Shown here: piece after piece, positions 44,646 to 53,862 of the stretch | Position numbering within the stretch: position 1 is the first letter of the stretch | Layout: each line of letters begins with the position of its first letter | Assembly: GCA_965199335.1 (NCBI GenBank) | Contig: CBDAQZ010000001.1 | Span: 186,001 to 250,000 of the forward strand | Length of the DNA: 64,000 bases | Reading direction: 5' to 3' | Source: CBDAQV01 sp965199335 | Lineage (GTDB): Bacteria; Pseudomonadota; Alphaproteobacteria; CALMVH01 | Notes under the pieces: model-generated | What the model was told of the DNA's origin: nothing | The model's database searches: none | Seen by the model: the letters and a program-made list of their open reading frames with translations, nothing else | Translations under genes and position numbers: made by a program

Positions 44646-45041
44646 ATGACCGATCCAGGGCCCGACAGCCGCCAGCCACAGCTTCTCTATAACGGCGGTT
44701 GTCCCGTCTGCCGCACCGGGGCGGAACAGTACCAGCGCATCGGCGGTAGCGGCGATGCCTGCGGCTGGGTCGATGTGAGGGCGATGCCCGATGTACTGAC
44801 GCAGCACGGCATAAGCCTGAAAGCCGTCATCTACCGTGTGCATTATATAGACGAGGCAGGCCATGTGTCGGTCGGAGCGCCGGCGATCGCAGCACTACTG
44901 GACAAGGACAACCGTTTTCCCTGGCTGGCGAAACTGATGCGCCTGCCGGTGCTGAAATGGATAGTCGCCGGCTTGTATGAACTGGTCGCCGGGCCGCTGT
45001 ATGTCTGGAACATGTGGCGGGAACGGCGGCGCTCGTTGTAA
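44646..45041 (+). CDS. DCC-family thiol-disulfide oxidoreductase-like protein (DUF393)
   Basis: A 131-residue protein with the DCC hallmark: LLYNGGCPVC (residues 13-22), where the family usually has DGxCxxC; the second cysteine is kept but the leading Asp is Asn. The thioredoxin-like body continues to VGAPAIAALL and FPWLAKLMRLPVLKWIVAG, with a hydrophobic C-terminus. The role is unknown; redox activity is inferred from the CxxC. A hairpin with a U run follows at 45103. Confidence 0.85.
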   Translation: MTDPGPDSRQPQLLYNGGCPVCRTGAEQYQRIGGSGDACGWVDVRAMPDVLTQHGISLKAVIYRVHYIDEAGHVSVGAPAIAALLDKDNRFPWLAKLMRLPVLKWIVAGLYELVAGPLYVWNMWRERRRSL

Positions 45042-45043
45042 TC

Positions 45044-45140
45044 GTCATCCACGAAGGCGGGGATCTATCGTGCCGATACTAGAAATAGAAGTGGAAGGAT
45101 GGATCCCGGCTCGCGGCCTGAAGGCATTGTCCGGGATGAC
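45044..45140. repeat. Intergenic element with terminal inverted repeats GTCATCC...GGATGAC
   Basis: GTCATCC (45044-45050) and GGATGAC (45134-45140) bound a 97-base block containing GGCGGGGATC and GGATGGATCCCGG. This layout resembles short REP/MITE-like elements scattered between genes in many alphaproteobacteria. I see no second full copy here, so repetition in the genome is an expectation, not an observation. Confidence 0.5.
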
Positions 45141-45153
45141 ACGATAGTTTTTT
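45103..45153 (+). terminator. Rho-independent terminator after the DCC gene
   Basis: ATCCCGG (45103-45109) pairs with CCGGGAT (45131-45137), and a run of six T (45148-45153) follows 10 bases later. It would end the plus-strand transcript before the alaS stop, which it touches. Confidence 0.6.
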
Positions 45154-47794
45154 AAGCCGCTGTCCGCAATGTCTCCTCGATCGCGCTCATCACCTCGTCT
45201 GTTCTTCCCGCATCGCCTGCGCCGCCCTGCGCCATGTCGGGCCTGCCGCCGCCCTTGCCGCCGACAGCCTCCAACGCGGGGGACAGGACATCCTTCGCGC
45301 TGACCTTGCCATCGAGGCTGGCGGAGCGAGCGAGGACCACCGACAGCTTGCCGTCCGCCGAGCTGGCGATGGCGACCACCGTGTTGCCGAGGTACTTCTT
45401 CAGCAGCGCATCGGCGATCGGGCGCAGGTCGGAGGCGGGGACGTCGCCGACCGATTGCTTGATCAGTTTCATCGCGCCGATCTCCACCACTTCTTCCTTC
45501 GATGTCGCCGCCAGCTTGCGGCGAATCTCGGACAATTCGTTTTCCAGACGCTTGCGGTCCTCGATCAGGCCGTTGACCCTGGCAGGCAAATCGGCGGCCG
45601 ATGATTTCAGGCTGGCGGCGGTCTGGTCCAGCATGCCCAGCCGGTCGTCGAACCAAGCCAGCGCCCCTTCGCCCGTCACGGCCTCGATGCGGCGCACGCC
45701 TGCGGCCACCGCCTGCTCGGCCACGATCTTGAACAGGCCGATATCGCCGGTGCGCGAGACATGGGTGCCGCCGCACAGTTCGACCGAGTAATCCTTGTTC
45801 GCGCCGTTCTCGCGTCCGCCCATGGATACGACGCGCACTTCCTCGCCGTATTTCTCCCCGAACAGGGCCATCGCGCCCTGTTGCATCGCCTCGTCGACCG
45901 CCATGATGCGCGTCGTGACCGCGGTGTTGCCGCGGATGTGCCGGTTCACGTCCTGCTCCACCTGCGCGATGTCGTCCCGGGTCAGCGGGATCGGCTGGCT
46001 GATGTCGAAGCGCAGGCGGTCGGGGGCGACCATCGATCCCTTCTGGCTGACATGCTCGCCCAGCCGGCGACGCAGCGCCTCGTGCAGCAGATGGGTCGCC
46101 GAATGGTTGGCGCGGATCATGTCGCGCATGGACTCATTGACCAGCAATTCCACTGGGTCGCCGATCTTGACCGTGCCTTCGGTGATCTGCGTTTCATGCA
46201 CCCACAACGCGCCCAGCTTCTTCTGTGTCGTGAGCACGGTTCCGCGCAGGCCATTGCCGGTGATCGTGCCGCTATCGCCGACCTGGCCGCCTGACTCGCC
46301 GTAGAACGGCGTCTGGTTGACCAGTATCTGCACCGTCTCTCCCGTGGCCGCGCTATCGACGATCGTGCCGGCCTTAACGATGGCCGTCACAACGCCTTCG
46401 GCCTTCGTCGTGTCGTAGCCCAGGAATTCGGTGCTGCCGATCCGGTCGCGCAGTTCGAACCACAGCGCCTCGGTCGCGGCTTCGCCCGATCCCTTCCATG
46501 CCTTGCGCGCGTCGTCCTTCTGCTTGGCCATCGATTGTTCGAAACCGGCGGTATCCACCTGCCGCCCCTGGCCGCGCAGCACGTCCTGCGTCAGGTCGAG
46601 CGGGAAGCCGTAGGTGTCGTAAAGCTTGAACGCGACCGCGCCCGGCAAGGCCTCGCTGCTGCCCAGCCTGCCGGTCTCGTCGTCCAGCAATTTCAGCCCG
46701 CGTTCCAACGTGACGCGGAAGCGGTTCTCTTCCAGCCGCAGCGTTTCGGTGATCAGCGCCTCGGCGCGGATCAGCTCGGGATAGGCCAGGCCCATCAGGC
46801 CGCTAAGGGTCGGCACCAGCTTCATCAGCAGCGGATCGCGCGCGCCCAGCATGTGCGCATGACGCATGGCGCGGCGCATGATGCGGCGCAGCACATAACC
46901 GCGTCCCTCGTTCGACGGCAGCACGCCATCGGCGATCAGGAACGCGGAGGCGCGTAAGTGATCGGTGATGACGCGGTGTGAAGCCGATTGCGGCCCGTCG
47001 GGATCGGTGCTGGTCAGGCTTGCGACAGCCTCGATGATCGTGCGCAGCAGGTCGGTTTCGAAAACGCTGTGCTTACCCTGCAGCACCGTCGCCGTGCGCT
47101 CCAGGCCCATGCCGGTATCGATCGATGGCTTGGGCAACGGTATGCGTTCACCCGGTTGCAGCTGATCGAACTGCATGAAGACGTTGTTGTAGATCTCGAC
47201 GAAGCGGTCGCCGTCTTCGTCCGGGCTGCCGGGCGGTCCGCCGGCAACGCCGGGTCCGTGGTCATAGAAGATTTCGGAGCACGGGCCGCAGGGGCCGGTA
47301 TCGCCCATCTGCCAGAAATTGTCGGATGTCGGGATGCGGATGATGCGGCCTTCGTCCAGCCCGGCGATCCGTTTCCACAGGTCGGCGGCCTCGTCGTCGG
47401 TGTGATAGACGGTGACCAGCAGCCTGCCCGGGTCGAGCCCCAGCTCCTTGGTGACCAAGCCCCAGGCAAGGGTTATCGCCTCCTCCTTGAAATAGTCGCC
47501 GAAGGAGAAATTGCCCATCATTTCGAAGAAAGTCAGGTGGCGCGCGGTATAGCCGACGTTTTCCAGGTCGTTGTGCTTGCCGCCCGCGCGTACGCATTTC
47601 TGCGCCGTGGTCGCCCGTGTATAGGGACGCTTGTCCTGGCCGGTGAAGACGTTCTTGAACGGCACCATGCCGGCGCTTGTGAACATGAGCGTCGGGTCGT
47701 TGCGCGGGACCAGCGGTCCCGACTCAACGATGGTATGGCCGTTGCGGGCGAAGTAATCGAGGAAGGTCTTGCGGATGTCGGTCAGGCTTTGCAT
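45152..47794 (-). CDS. alaS: Alanine--tRNA ligase
   Basis: An 880-residue enzyme with aminoacylation, editing and C-Ala domains. Recognisable parts are the start TDIRKTFLDYFARNGHT and class II motifs such as FTSAGMVPFKNVF and CVRAGGKHNDLENVG. The editing-site HSATHLLHEALRRRLG and CGGTHVSRTGDIGLFKI supply the zinc ligands, and the C-terminal Gly-rich stretch GGKGGGRPDMAQGG is also present. Full length. It ends 22 bases after the A2M-like gene on the same strand begins upstream, so they may share a transcript. Confidence 0.97.
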   Translation of the reverse strand: MQSLTDIRKTFLDYFARNGHTIVESGPLVPRNDPTLMFTSAGMVPFKNVFTGQDKRPYTRATTAQKCVRAGGKHNDLENVGYTARHLTFFEMMGNFSFGDYFKEEAITLAWGLVTKELGLDPGRLLVTVYHTDDEAADLWKRIAGLDEGRIIRIPTSDNFWQMGDTGPCGPCSEIFYDHGPGVAGGPPGSPDEDGDRFVEIYNNVFMQFDQLQPGERIPLPKPSIDTGMGLERTATVLQGKHSVFETDLLRTIIEAVASLTSTDPDGPQSASHRVITDHLRASAFLIADGVLPSNEGRGYVLRRIMRRAMRHAHMLGARDPLLMKLVPTLSGLMGLAYPELIRAEALITETLRLEENRFRVTLERGLKLLDDETGRLGSSEALPGAVAFKLYDTYGFPLDLTQDVLRGQGRQVDTAGFEQSMAKQKDDARKAWKGSGEAATEALWFELRDRIGSTEFLGYDTTKAEGVVTAIVKAGTIVDSAATGETVQILVNQTPFYGESGGQVGDSGTITGNGLRGTVLTTQKKLGALWVHETQITEGTVKIGDPVELLVNESMRDMIRANHSATHLLHEALRRRLGEHVSQKGSMVAPDRLRFDISQPIPLTRDDIAQVEQDVNRHIRGNTAVTTRIMAVDEAMQQGAMALFGEKYGEEVRVVSMGGRENGANKDYSVELCGGTHVSRTGDIGLFKIVAEQAVAAGVRRIEAVTGEGALAWFDDRLGMLDQTAASLKSSAADLPARVNGLIEDRKRLENELSEIRRKLAATSKEEVVEIGAMKLIKQSVGDVPASDLRPIADALLKKYLGNTVVAIASSADGKLSVVLARSASLDGKVSAKDVLSPALEAVGGKGGGRPDMAQGGAGDAGRTDEVMSAIEETLRTAA

Positions 47795-47816
47795 AGCCTG
47801 TTTTACGGCGACTTTC

Positions 47817-50543
47817 CTACCTCGGCAAGCCGGTCACGATCCAGGCGTACAAAGTCCTGGTATCCGCATTGACGATCTTTACCGCATTGCCGGATGCCTG
47901 AACCGTCGCGGAGGCGTCCTTGGCACCTTCTGCCTTCAGCTTCGGATCGCCCCATCTGCGATGCGCTGCCTCGGCAAGGCGCAGGGCCAGGTCGGTGCGG
48001 GTGGGTTGGGCCTTCGCGGCTTCCTCCGCGACTGCATGCGCCAGTTTCGCCGGCCATGGCTGGTTGGCCTGGGCCAGCAGATAAAGCGTGACAGCCTTTG
48101 CCTCCAGATCACCGGCTCCGACTTCGATATCGGCCTGCAATGCCGCACTATCGGTCTTGAATAACGGGGAGTCGACAGCCAGCGCGATACGGGCCGCCCT
48201 TGCGGCGATGCCATCGAACTGCGGATTGGTGGCCAGCCAGGCCGCAACCTCAAGCGGGGTTTCACGGCCACCTTTCAGCAGTACGTAATGCGCCAGCATG
48301 GCCTGGTCGCTGCTGAGGTCGGGCTTGGCCAGCAACGTCTGGACCGCATCCAGCATGCGGGCCGTGGTCTGTCGCGGCAATTCCAGCTTCTGGCCGGGCA
48401 AGCCGGTGGACAGGATGGCATCGTTCAGCAGGGCGGGATCGTCCGCCGGGACAAGCAGGCCCAGCATGTAGTCGCGGAGCTGCGGCATGCCGGGGGTAAC
48501 GAACAGGGGCTCGCCGGCATCGAAAGCTGCGGGCGCCGCAATGATGGGATCGACACTGGCGATCATGGTTTCGCCCGGCTTCAGGGTCAGGCTGCTGTCC
48601 GGCTTGATCGTCGTTGTGCGGCTATGAATTGGTAGCGCCGCTTGCTTCGTTGCCTTGACGGGTTTCTTTGCACCCTTGGCCGGCGGGACACCGACGATCG
48701 TCGCCTCGCCATAGCCCAGCTTGTCGTCGGACCAGGCGATGGCCGACACACGAAGACGCGGATCGTTGCCCGCCAGCGTTGGGAAAACCTCGGTGAAATC
48801 CGCCTTGCCGGATTTGGATACGGTTGCCGGTTCCGGCCATAGCAGGGATGAGGCGACGGGAAGCGACAGCATCGCCTGCGCCGACAGATCGGGCACCGCG
48901 GTCTCGTGCGTTCCGATCACCGAGGCATAGGTATCGTAGACCTGTACCGTAACCGGACGCTTGCCGTAAAAGAAGGCCAGGGGGTCCAGCATGACCGCGG
49001 TCGAGACATCGCTGCCGACCATCTGCACCTTGCCGGGCTTGCCGTTAAGGTCCGGCAGGGTGACGCTTACCGGCAGCTTGCCGCCGATCTCCACCCGTTC
49101 CGGCGTGTCGAGGCGGACGCTCATGCGTTTCGCCCCCTCGTCGATCTCGATCCATTGCAGGCCGAAGCTGCGGTGCATGGTGCGGGCCGCATCCTTGCCG
49201 TTCCCGGCCCCAGGGGCGGTGAAGGCGGTAGCGATCACATACATGCCTCCCATGGCGTCGGCAGGGATCGGCAACTGCACCACCGCGCCATCCTTCGTGA
49301 TGTGCTGACGCACGATCGCGCGAACGGCGCCGTCGACCAGCGTCACGGTCACGTCCGCATCGTCCTGCGGCTGGACCGAGACATTCGCCATCTCGCCCCG
49401 TTGAAAAGACCGGCGGCCGGGCGAAATCGCAATGGTATTGGTGGCATCCCCGGTATCCTGTTTCGCCGGCGGCGTTGCGCTGACTTCGCCGGCGGAAACG
49501 GTGATTGCCCGCTGACCCAGCAGGACGGGTTTTCCATCCAGGTTGCGATAGGCGCGGATCGTCCATTTGCCAGCCAGGTTCGCCGGCGGCGCATGCAGCG
49601 ACAGGCTGAATCCGTCGCTTGCGCCGGCGGGGGAGATCTGAAATTCGGCTACGCCGCCCTCTGCATTTTCAAGCTGTACGAAAACCTGCGAACCGGTGGC
49701 GGCATGGCCGTCCGGCGTACGTACCAGCACCAGGCCGCGAATGTCGTCGCCGGGCTTGTAGGTTTGCTTGTCGGTTACGATCGAGGCGATCGCCATGGCT
49801 GCAGGTCCGGCATTCGACGCGGCGACCGGCAGGGCGGTGAATTCGCCGTCCGCTCCATAGGCGTAAAGCGCCGCAGGAGTATCGTCGCCGGTACCGGAAA
49901 TCTGGTCCTTGCCGAACCGGGCGACGCCGTCCGGATCGGTACGAAGCCGCACGATCTCGCGGTTGTTGCGGGCGATCAGCGCGATTTCGATATTCTGCGC
50001 CGGTGTCGCTTCCGACAGCAGGCGCGCCTGTACGGTCAGCCCGTCCGCCCCGGCAAAGGCCTCGAGCCCGATATTCGAGATCATGAACAGCTTGCGCGCT
50101 TCGGCACGCGGCCTGCCGGTCGTAACTTCATGGACGTCGGCGACATACAAGCCGGGCTGCAGCGTTTTCACCAGCTGCAATGCATCCAAAGTGGTCTTGA
50201 CCGTCTGACCCGCAACTGGCGGCATGTTTTCCGGCCTGGTTGCGATCTGCGAGTGCCAGATTTCCGTCATGTCGGCCGGCAGCGTATCGGGATGTTCGAG
50301 AGCCCTCAGCGTATCGGCCTCCGACACGTGCAGGATCGAGGCGTCCAGCCGCTCGATGTTCATGCTTTCGAGCGTCAGCACCTCGTGGCTGCGCCGAGGC
50401 AGCATGTTTCCCTCGGTCGTGAACCGCGCCGATATGCCGGCCTGTGGCGCCGGATCGGCGCGTAGCGGCAGGCTGGTCAACGCCGCCAATGCGATGATCG
50501 CGGCCAGGGGGGTTTTCGAAAGGGGTGGAAGGCGATAGGTCAT
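47817..50543 (-). CDS. Exported alpha-2-macroglobulin-like (YfaS/YfhM) protein, shortened and cysteine-free
   Basis: A 908-residue secreted protein with a signal peptide (about residues 8-30, cleavage near PLRAD). The N-terminal region (NMLPRRSHEVLTLESMNIER and LHVSEADTLRALE) resembles the MG1-2 domains of bacterial A2M, followed by further beta-sandwich segments (YKPGDDIRGLVLVRTPDG). Typical bacterial A2Ms are about 1,500-1,900 residues. This one lacks the thioester domain, and I find no cysteine in the whole protein, so neither lipidation nor a CXEQ bond is possible. ATG at 50543; the longer frame is an overlap with lipB. It could be a truncated or a distinct short family. Confidence 0.75.
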   Translation of the reverse strand: MTYRLPPLSKTPLAAIIALAALTSLPLRADPAPQAGISARFTTEGNMLPRRSHEVLTLESMNIERLDASILHVSEADTLRALEHPDTLPADMTEIWHSQIATRPENMPPVAGQTVKTTLDALQLVKTLQPGLYVADVHEVTTGRPRAEARKLFMISNIGLEAFAGADGLTVQARLLSEATPAQNIEIALIARNNREIVRLRTDPDGVARFGKDQISGTGDDTPAALYAYGADGEFTALPVAASNAGPAAMAIASIVTDKQTYKPGDDIRGLVLVRTPDGHAATGSQVFVQLENAEGGVAEFQISPAGASDGFSLSLHAPPANLAGKWTIRAYRNLDGKPVLLGQRAITVSAGEVSATPPAKQDTGDATNTIAISPGRRSFQRGEMANVSVQPQDDADVTVTLVDGAVRAIVRQHITKDGAVVQLPIPADAMGGMYVIATAFTAPGAGNGKDAARTMHRSFGLQWIEIDEGAKRMSVRLDTPERVEIGGKLPVSVTLPDLNGKPGKVQMVGSDVSTAVMLDPLAFFYGKRPVTVQVYDTYASVIGTHETAVPDLSAQAMLSLPVASSLLWPEPATVSKSGKADFTEVFPTLAGNDPRLRVSAIAWSDDKLGYGEATIVGVPPAKGAKKPVKATKQAALPIHSRTTTIKPDSSLTLKPGETMIASVDPIIAAPAAFDAGEPLFVTPGMPQLRDYMLGLLVPADDPALLNDAILSTGLPGQKLELPRQTTARMLDAVQTLLAKPDLSSDQAMLAHYVLLKGGRETPLEVAAWLATNPQFDGIAARAARIALAVDSPLFKTDSAALQADIEVGAGDLEAKAVTLYLLAQANQPWPAKLAHAVAEEAAKAQPTRTDLALRLAEAAHRRWGDPKLKAEGAKDASATVQASGNAVKIVNADTRTLYAWIVTGLPR

Positions 50544-50550
50544 TTGCAAC

Positions 50551-51291
50551 GTGGATATGAAAACTGAACCCATGCGATTAGCAGGAGATGGCGGCATCGC
50601 CAATGGTCTAGAGCCACCGGAATGGCAATCCGCATCCGCGCCCGTGCCTTACGAGGAGGCGATGGCGCGAATGGAACAGCGCGTCGCCGCCATAATCGAC
50701 CGCCGCGCGCCCGAACTGGTCTGGCTGCTGGAGCATCCGCCGCTCTATACCGCCGGCACCAGCGCCCGGGCCGAAGATCTGCTGGCGGCGCGGTTTCCCG
50801 TGCATGTCGCGGGCAGGGGCGGGCAGTACACCTATCATGGCCCGGGCCAGCGCATCGCCTACGCCATGCTGGACCTGCGTCAGCGCGGGCAGGATGTCCG
50901 CCGCTACGTCCACGATCTGGAGGGGTGGGCGATCCTGGCCCTGCGCCGCTTCGGGCTGAACGCGCAGCGGCGCGAGGGGCGGGTAGGGCTGTGGATCGAC
51001 ATGACGGCGCATGGCCGCCTCGGCGAGGCCAAGATCGCCGCGATCGGCGTGCGCGTGCGCCGCTGGGTGACGTTCCACGGCCTTTCCCTCAACGTCGCCC
51101 CCGACCTGTCGCATTATACCGGGATCGTACCCTGCGGTATCGCCGAACACGGGGTCACCTCGCTGGCCGATCTGGGGCTGGACGTCACGATGGCGGAAAT
51201 GGATGCGGCGCTGAAGGAAACCTGGGGCGAGGTGTTTGAAAGCATCTCTACCGCTGGGAGAGGGAACCTTACTTCCTCGTCTTCGCCTTGA
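50551..51291 (+). CDS. lipB: Octanoyltransferase LipB
   Basis: Transfers octanoyl from acyl-ACP to lipoyl domains. 246 residues from the GTG at 50551; ATGs at 50557 and 50572 are alternatives. Signatures present are the substrate-binding GRGGQYTYHGPGQRIAY and the catalytic Lys/Cys regions KIAAIGVRVRRWVTFHGLSL and GIVPCGIAEHGVTSLADLG. Only 7 bases separate it from the divergent A2M-like gene, so the promoter must lie inside coding sequence. Its last 23 bases overlap the Sel1 gene. Confidence 0.95.
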   Translation: MDMKTEPMRLAGDGGIANGLEPPEWQSASAPVPYEEAMARMEQRVAAIIDRRAPELVWLLEHPPLYTAGTSARAEDLLAARFPVHVAGRGGQYTYHGPGQRIAYAMLDLRQRGQDVRRYVHDLEGWAILALRRFGLNAQRREGRVGLWIDMTAHGRLGEAKIAAIGVRVRRWVTFHGLSLNVAPDLSHYTGIVPCGIAEHGVTSLADLGLDVTMAEMDAALKETWGEVFESISTAGRGNLTSSSSP

Positions 51292-52036
51292 TGTCGGCCG
51301 CCTCGCGCAGGGCCTCGTCCTTCTGGTCCTGGGTCAGGTGGGACGCTGCCATCGGAAGGTCCTGCTTGCCCTGGTCGAGGCCCTGCCCGGCGGCGAGGCT
51401 GAGCCACATGTATGATTTAACCCAGTCCTGCGCCACGCCGCGCCCGTCGCCATAGATGACGCCGAGGTAATCCTGTGCCGCCGCCATGCCGTTTGCCGCC
51501 GCCTGGCCAAACCATTGTGCCGCAGCCGCATCGTCCTTCGCCACGCCCTCGCCGGTCGAATACATGTATCCCAGCTGATACTGTGCCTCGGCCGATCCCG
51601 CTTCTGCCGCGCGTTTCAGCCATTCGATCGCAACCGGATAATTCGGCGGCTTGCTGCCGTCGGAGAAATGCCAGCCCAGCTGGTAATAGGCGTCGACGGC
51701 TTCGGATGGGCTCAGCTGCTCCGGTTTCCGGAAGGGGACGATGCCCGATCCGGCTTTTTCCTGCGCCTCGATCTGGGCGCTCACATATCCGTCCACCCCC
51801 GATTGCGGCGGGTTCAAATCCGTTGGTTGCAATGAAACGCGCCATGGCAGTCTGAGTACGCCGGGCTTGTAGACCAGCCTGAATTTCGACGAGGACAGGT
51901 CGAGGGAATCGTAGACGCGCTTGGTTACGGTGGTGGCTTCATAATCCGAACCCAGCGGAATGGAGAGCCGATGTCCGATCGGGCTTTTCACTGCGGCATG
52001 ATATAGGGGGGATGCCGTTTTTCGAGTGGGTGACAT
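51269..52036 (-). CDS. Sel1-repeat (TPR-like) protein, probably the 3' part of a frame-broken gene
   Basis: The frame gives 255 residues. Residues about 115-230 are Sel1-like repeats: VDAYYQLGWHFSDGS, AIEWLKRAAEAGSAEAQYQL, MYSTGEGVAKDDAAAAQWFG, VIYGDGRGVAQDWVKSYMWL. These solenoids bind proteins and are often exported. No signal is present at the ATG at 52036. The preceding frame encodes membrane segments that would join to it if one base were removed from a C6 run (see the pseudogene entry). I list both because the Sel1 part may still be made. Confidence 0.7.
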   Translation of the reverse strand: MSPTRKTASPLYHAAVKSPIGHRLSIPLGSDYEATTVTKRVYDSLDLSSSKFRLVYKPGVLRLPWRVSLQPTDLNPPQSGVDGYVSAQIEAQEKAGSGIVPFRKPEQLSPSEAVDAYYQLGWHFSDGSKPPNYPVAIEWLKRAAEAGSAEAQYQLGYMYSTGEGVAKDDAAAAQWFGQAAANGMAAAQDYLGVIYGDGRGVAQDWVKSYMWLSLAAGQGLDQGKQDLPMAASHLTQDQKDEALREAADIKAKTRK

Positions 52037-52407
52037 AGAAGTTGGTGACCGGGACCGTAACTGTGATTTCCGGGCTCCTGTCCAGCTTTGCGTTCAGGAT
52101 CACGCTGATGCCGTCGAAAATACAACCTATCCCGAAAGCGCACAGTACCATCGACCACAGTACTGTCGAAATGTTCGGCCTTGTTTTGCGCACCGAGACC
52201 GAGCCGGCCAAAAGCGCGAACGGTATCCAGAAAGGCGCGGAACAGGCGGTCAGGATTACCAGCGCCTCTGCATTCCGCAGCATCGGATAGGACGAGCTTG
52301 CGATTAAAAGAAAGATTATCCCGGGGAAAGGCAGAAGCGCAGGCAGGGCCGGGGATCCTGTTGCGCCCGGGTGGCGAGCCGACGGGGCGGCCTTCGTAAT
52401 AGTCCAT
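51269..52407 (-). pseudogene. Membrane-anchored Sel1-repeat protein interrupted by two frameshifts
   Basis: Reading from the ATG at 52407 gives MDYYEGRPVGSP. One base too many in a C4 run at 52351-52354 moves the frame to a hydrophobic stretch with three potential helices (ALPALLPFPGIIFLLIASS, then MLRNAEALVILTACSAPFWI and TVLWSMVLCAFGIGCIFDG). A second extra base in a C6 run at 52006-52011 then leads into the Sel1 frame. Removing both bases gives one uninterrupted frame of 378 residues with the length an exact multiple of three. This is either genuine decay or homopolymer sequencing error. Confidence 0.6.
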
Positions 52408-52445
52408 GGTTATCCCACTTTTCTTGTTTCGGCGCGTTCGGGTCC

Positions 52446-53315
52446 TTAGTCGGCCGCCGCCGACATCAGCTGGTCGTCGGCGTACTGCCTCAGGGCGGAG
52501 ATCATCTGCGTGATGTTTCGTTTCAGCTTGTTGTAGCCGGCGTTGGGCTTGACCGTATCCTCGTTCAGGTACAGCCGCCGGTTCACCTCTATCTGCAGAC
52601 TGTGCACGCCCTGGTTCGGCTTGCCGTAGCGGCGCACGATCTCGACACCCTTGTAAGGGTCGTTCAGCCGGACGGTGTATCCCAGCCGCTCCAGCACGGT
52701 GGCGACGAACTGGGTGAAATCGGTCGAGCAGGTGGTGCCGTCACGATTGCCCAGCACGAAATCCGCGCGGTCCCATTCAGAGCCGGTGCCGCCGACGCTG
52801 GACGAGGGCATCGAATGGCAGTTCAGGTGCCAGGCGCCCCCGAACCGCGCCGTGGTATTGTCGATCACCGATCGCAGTTCCGCGTGATAGGGCAGGTAGT
52901 ATTTCTCGATCCGCTCCTGAACCTCGCGCACGGTCAGCTTGTGATTGTAGACGGGCATGCCGGGGCGGCAGATACGGCGCACCAGGCCCATGCCGACGCG
53001 CGACTTCTCGCTGGGGCGTACGGGGCTCGGCCAGTGGCTGGCCAATAATTGCGGGTCGATGTCGTCGATGGCGCGATTGACATCTATATAGGAGCGGGGG
53101 AATTGCGCTGCGATCAGCACCGCGCCGTGATGGGGCGCCCGGGCATAGAGATCGTCGACAAAGCTGTCCTCCGCCTGGCGCAGGATCTCCTCGGGACAGG
53201 AGAACATGAAGTCGGCCGGGTATTTCCGGCCGCTATGCGGGCTATCGAACACCAGCGGCGACTGCGGCGTCTTCGGATCGTATCGCAGAAGAATTTCCGG
53301 TCCCGGTTGTGCCAT
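52446..53315 (-). CDS. N-formylglutamate amidohydrolase family protein
   Basis: A 289-residue zinc hydrolase that releases formate from N-formylglutamate or a related N-formyl amino acid, usually the last step of histidine or arginine-type catabolism. Core motifs are VFDSPHSGRKYPADF, YIDVNRAIDDIDPQLL and HLNCHSMPS, which hold the metal ligands, and GVHSLQIEVNRRLYL. No hut genes are nearby, so it may act on a free formylated amino acid. The formyltransferase-like gene at 21 kb is a possible conceptual partner but is distant. Divergent from msrB. Confidence 0.85.
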   Translation of the reverse strand: MAQPGPEILLRYDPKTPQSPLVFDSPHSGRKYPADFMFSCPEEILRQAEDSFVDDLYARAPHHGAVLIAAQFPRSYIDVNRAIDDIDPQLLASHWPSPVRPSEKSRVGMGLVRRICRPGMPVYNHKLTVREVQERIEKYYLPYHAELRSVIDNTTARFGGAWHLNCHSMPSSSVGGTGSEWDRADFVLGNRDGTTCSTDFTQFVATVLERLGYTVRLNDPYKGVEIVRRYGKPNQGVHSLQIEVNRRLYLNEDTVKPNAGYNKLKRNITQMISALRQYADDQLMSAAAD

Positions 53316-53366
53316 CCAATAACCTTCCTACATACTTGCTATCACGGCAACAGCGAAAGTCTTACC

Positions 53367-53765
53367 ATGAGCAAGGTTGAGAAGAGCGAAACGGAATGGC
53401 GCGCCGAACTGGATCCCGAAACCTTTCGCGTAACGCGCAAAAAGGGCACGGAACCTGCCTTCAGCGGCGAATTCCACGATACCAAGACCAAGGGCACTTA
53501 TGCCTGCGCCTGTTGCGGGCAGGACTTGTTCTCGTCTGAATCGAAATTCGATTCGGGGTCCGGCTGGCCCAGTTTCTACCAGCCGGTTGCCGAGGAAAAG
53601 GTGGAAACCGAGTCCGACGTCAGTTTCGGCATGCGCCGTACGGAAGTGCTCTGCAGCCGCTGCGATGCTCATCTCGGTCATGTTTTCGACGACGGGCCAA
53701 GGCCGACCGGCCTGCGCTACTGTATCAATTCTGCCGCATTGAAACTGGATACCGACAAGAATTAG
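53367..53765 (+). CDS. msrB: Peptide-methionine (R)-S-oxide reductase
   Basis: A 132-residue repair enzyme that reduces methionine R-sulfoxide. Structural zinc cysteines appear as TYACACCGQ and LCSRCDAH, and the catalytic Cys is in GLRYCINSAALKL. FDSGSGWPSFYQP is diagnostic. ATG at 53367; longer in-frame extension upstream is a shadow of the divergent gene. Probably cytoplasmic. Confidence 0.97.
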   Translation: MSKVEKSETEWRAELDPETFRVTRKKGTEPAFSGEFHDTKTKGTYACACCGQDLFSSESKFDSGSGWPSFYQPVAEEKVETESDVSFGMRRTEVLCSRCDAHLGHVFDDGPRPTGLRYCINSAALKLDTDKN

Positions 53766-53808
53766 CCTTATTCACGAATCAAGTACCGGCTGAATGTAGA
53801 CAAGTCTT

Positions 53809-53834
53809 CCGCTCTGTTCTAATGAACAAAGCGG
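53809..53834 (+). other. Hairpin in the FadL-type gene leader
   Basis: CCGCT (53809-53813) pairs with AGCGG (53830-53834), and TGTTC (53815-53819) with GAACA (53824-53828) around a TAAT loop, with one mismatch between. No U run follows, so it is not a standard terminator for msrB. It would lie in the 5' leader of the porin transcript and could be an RNA stability or regulator site. Confidence 0.45.
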
Positions 53835-53862
53835 GGGATTCGTCAACAACGAGGCCAAAGCC

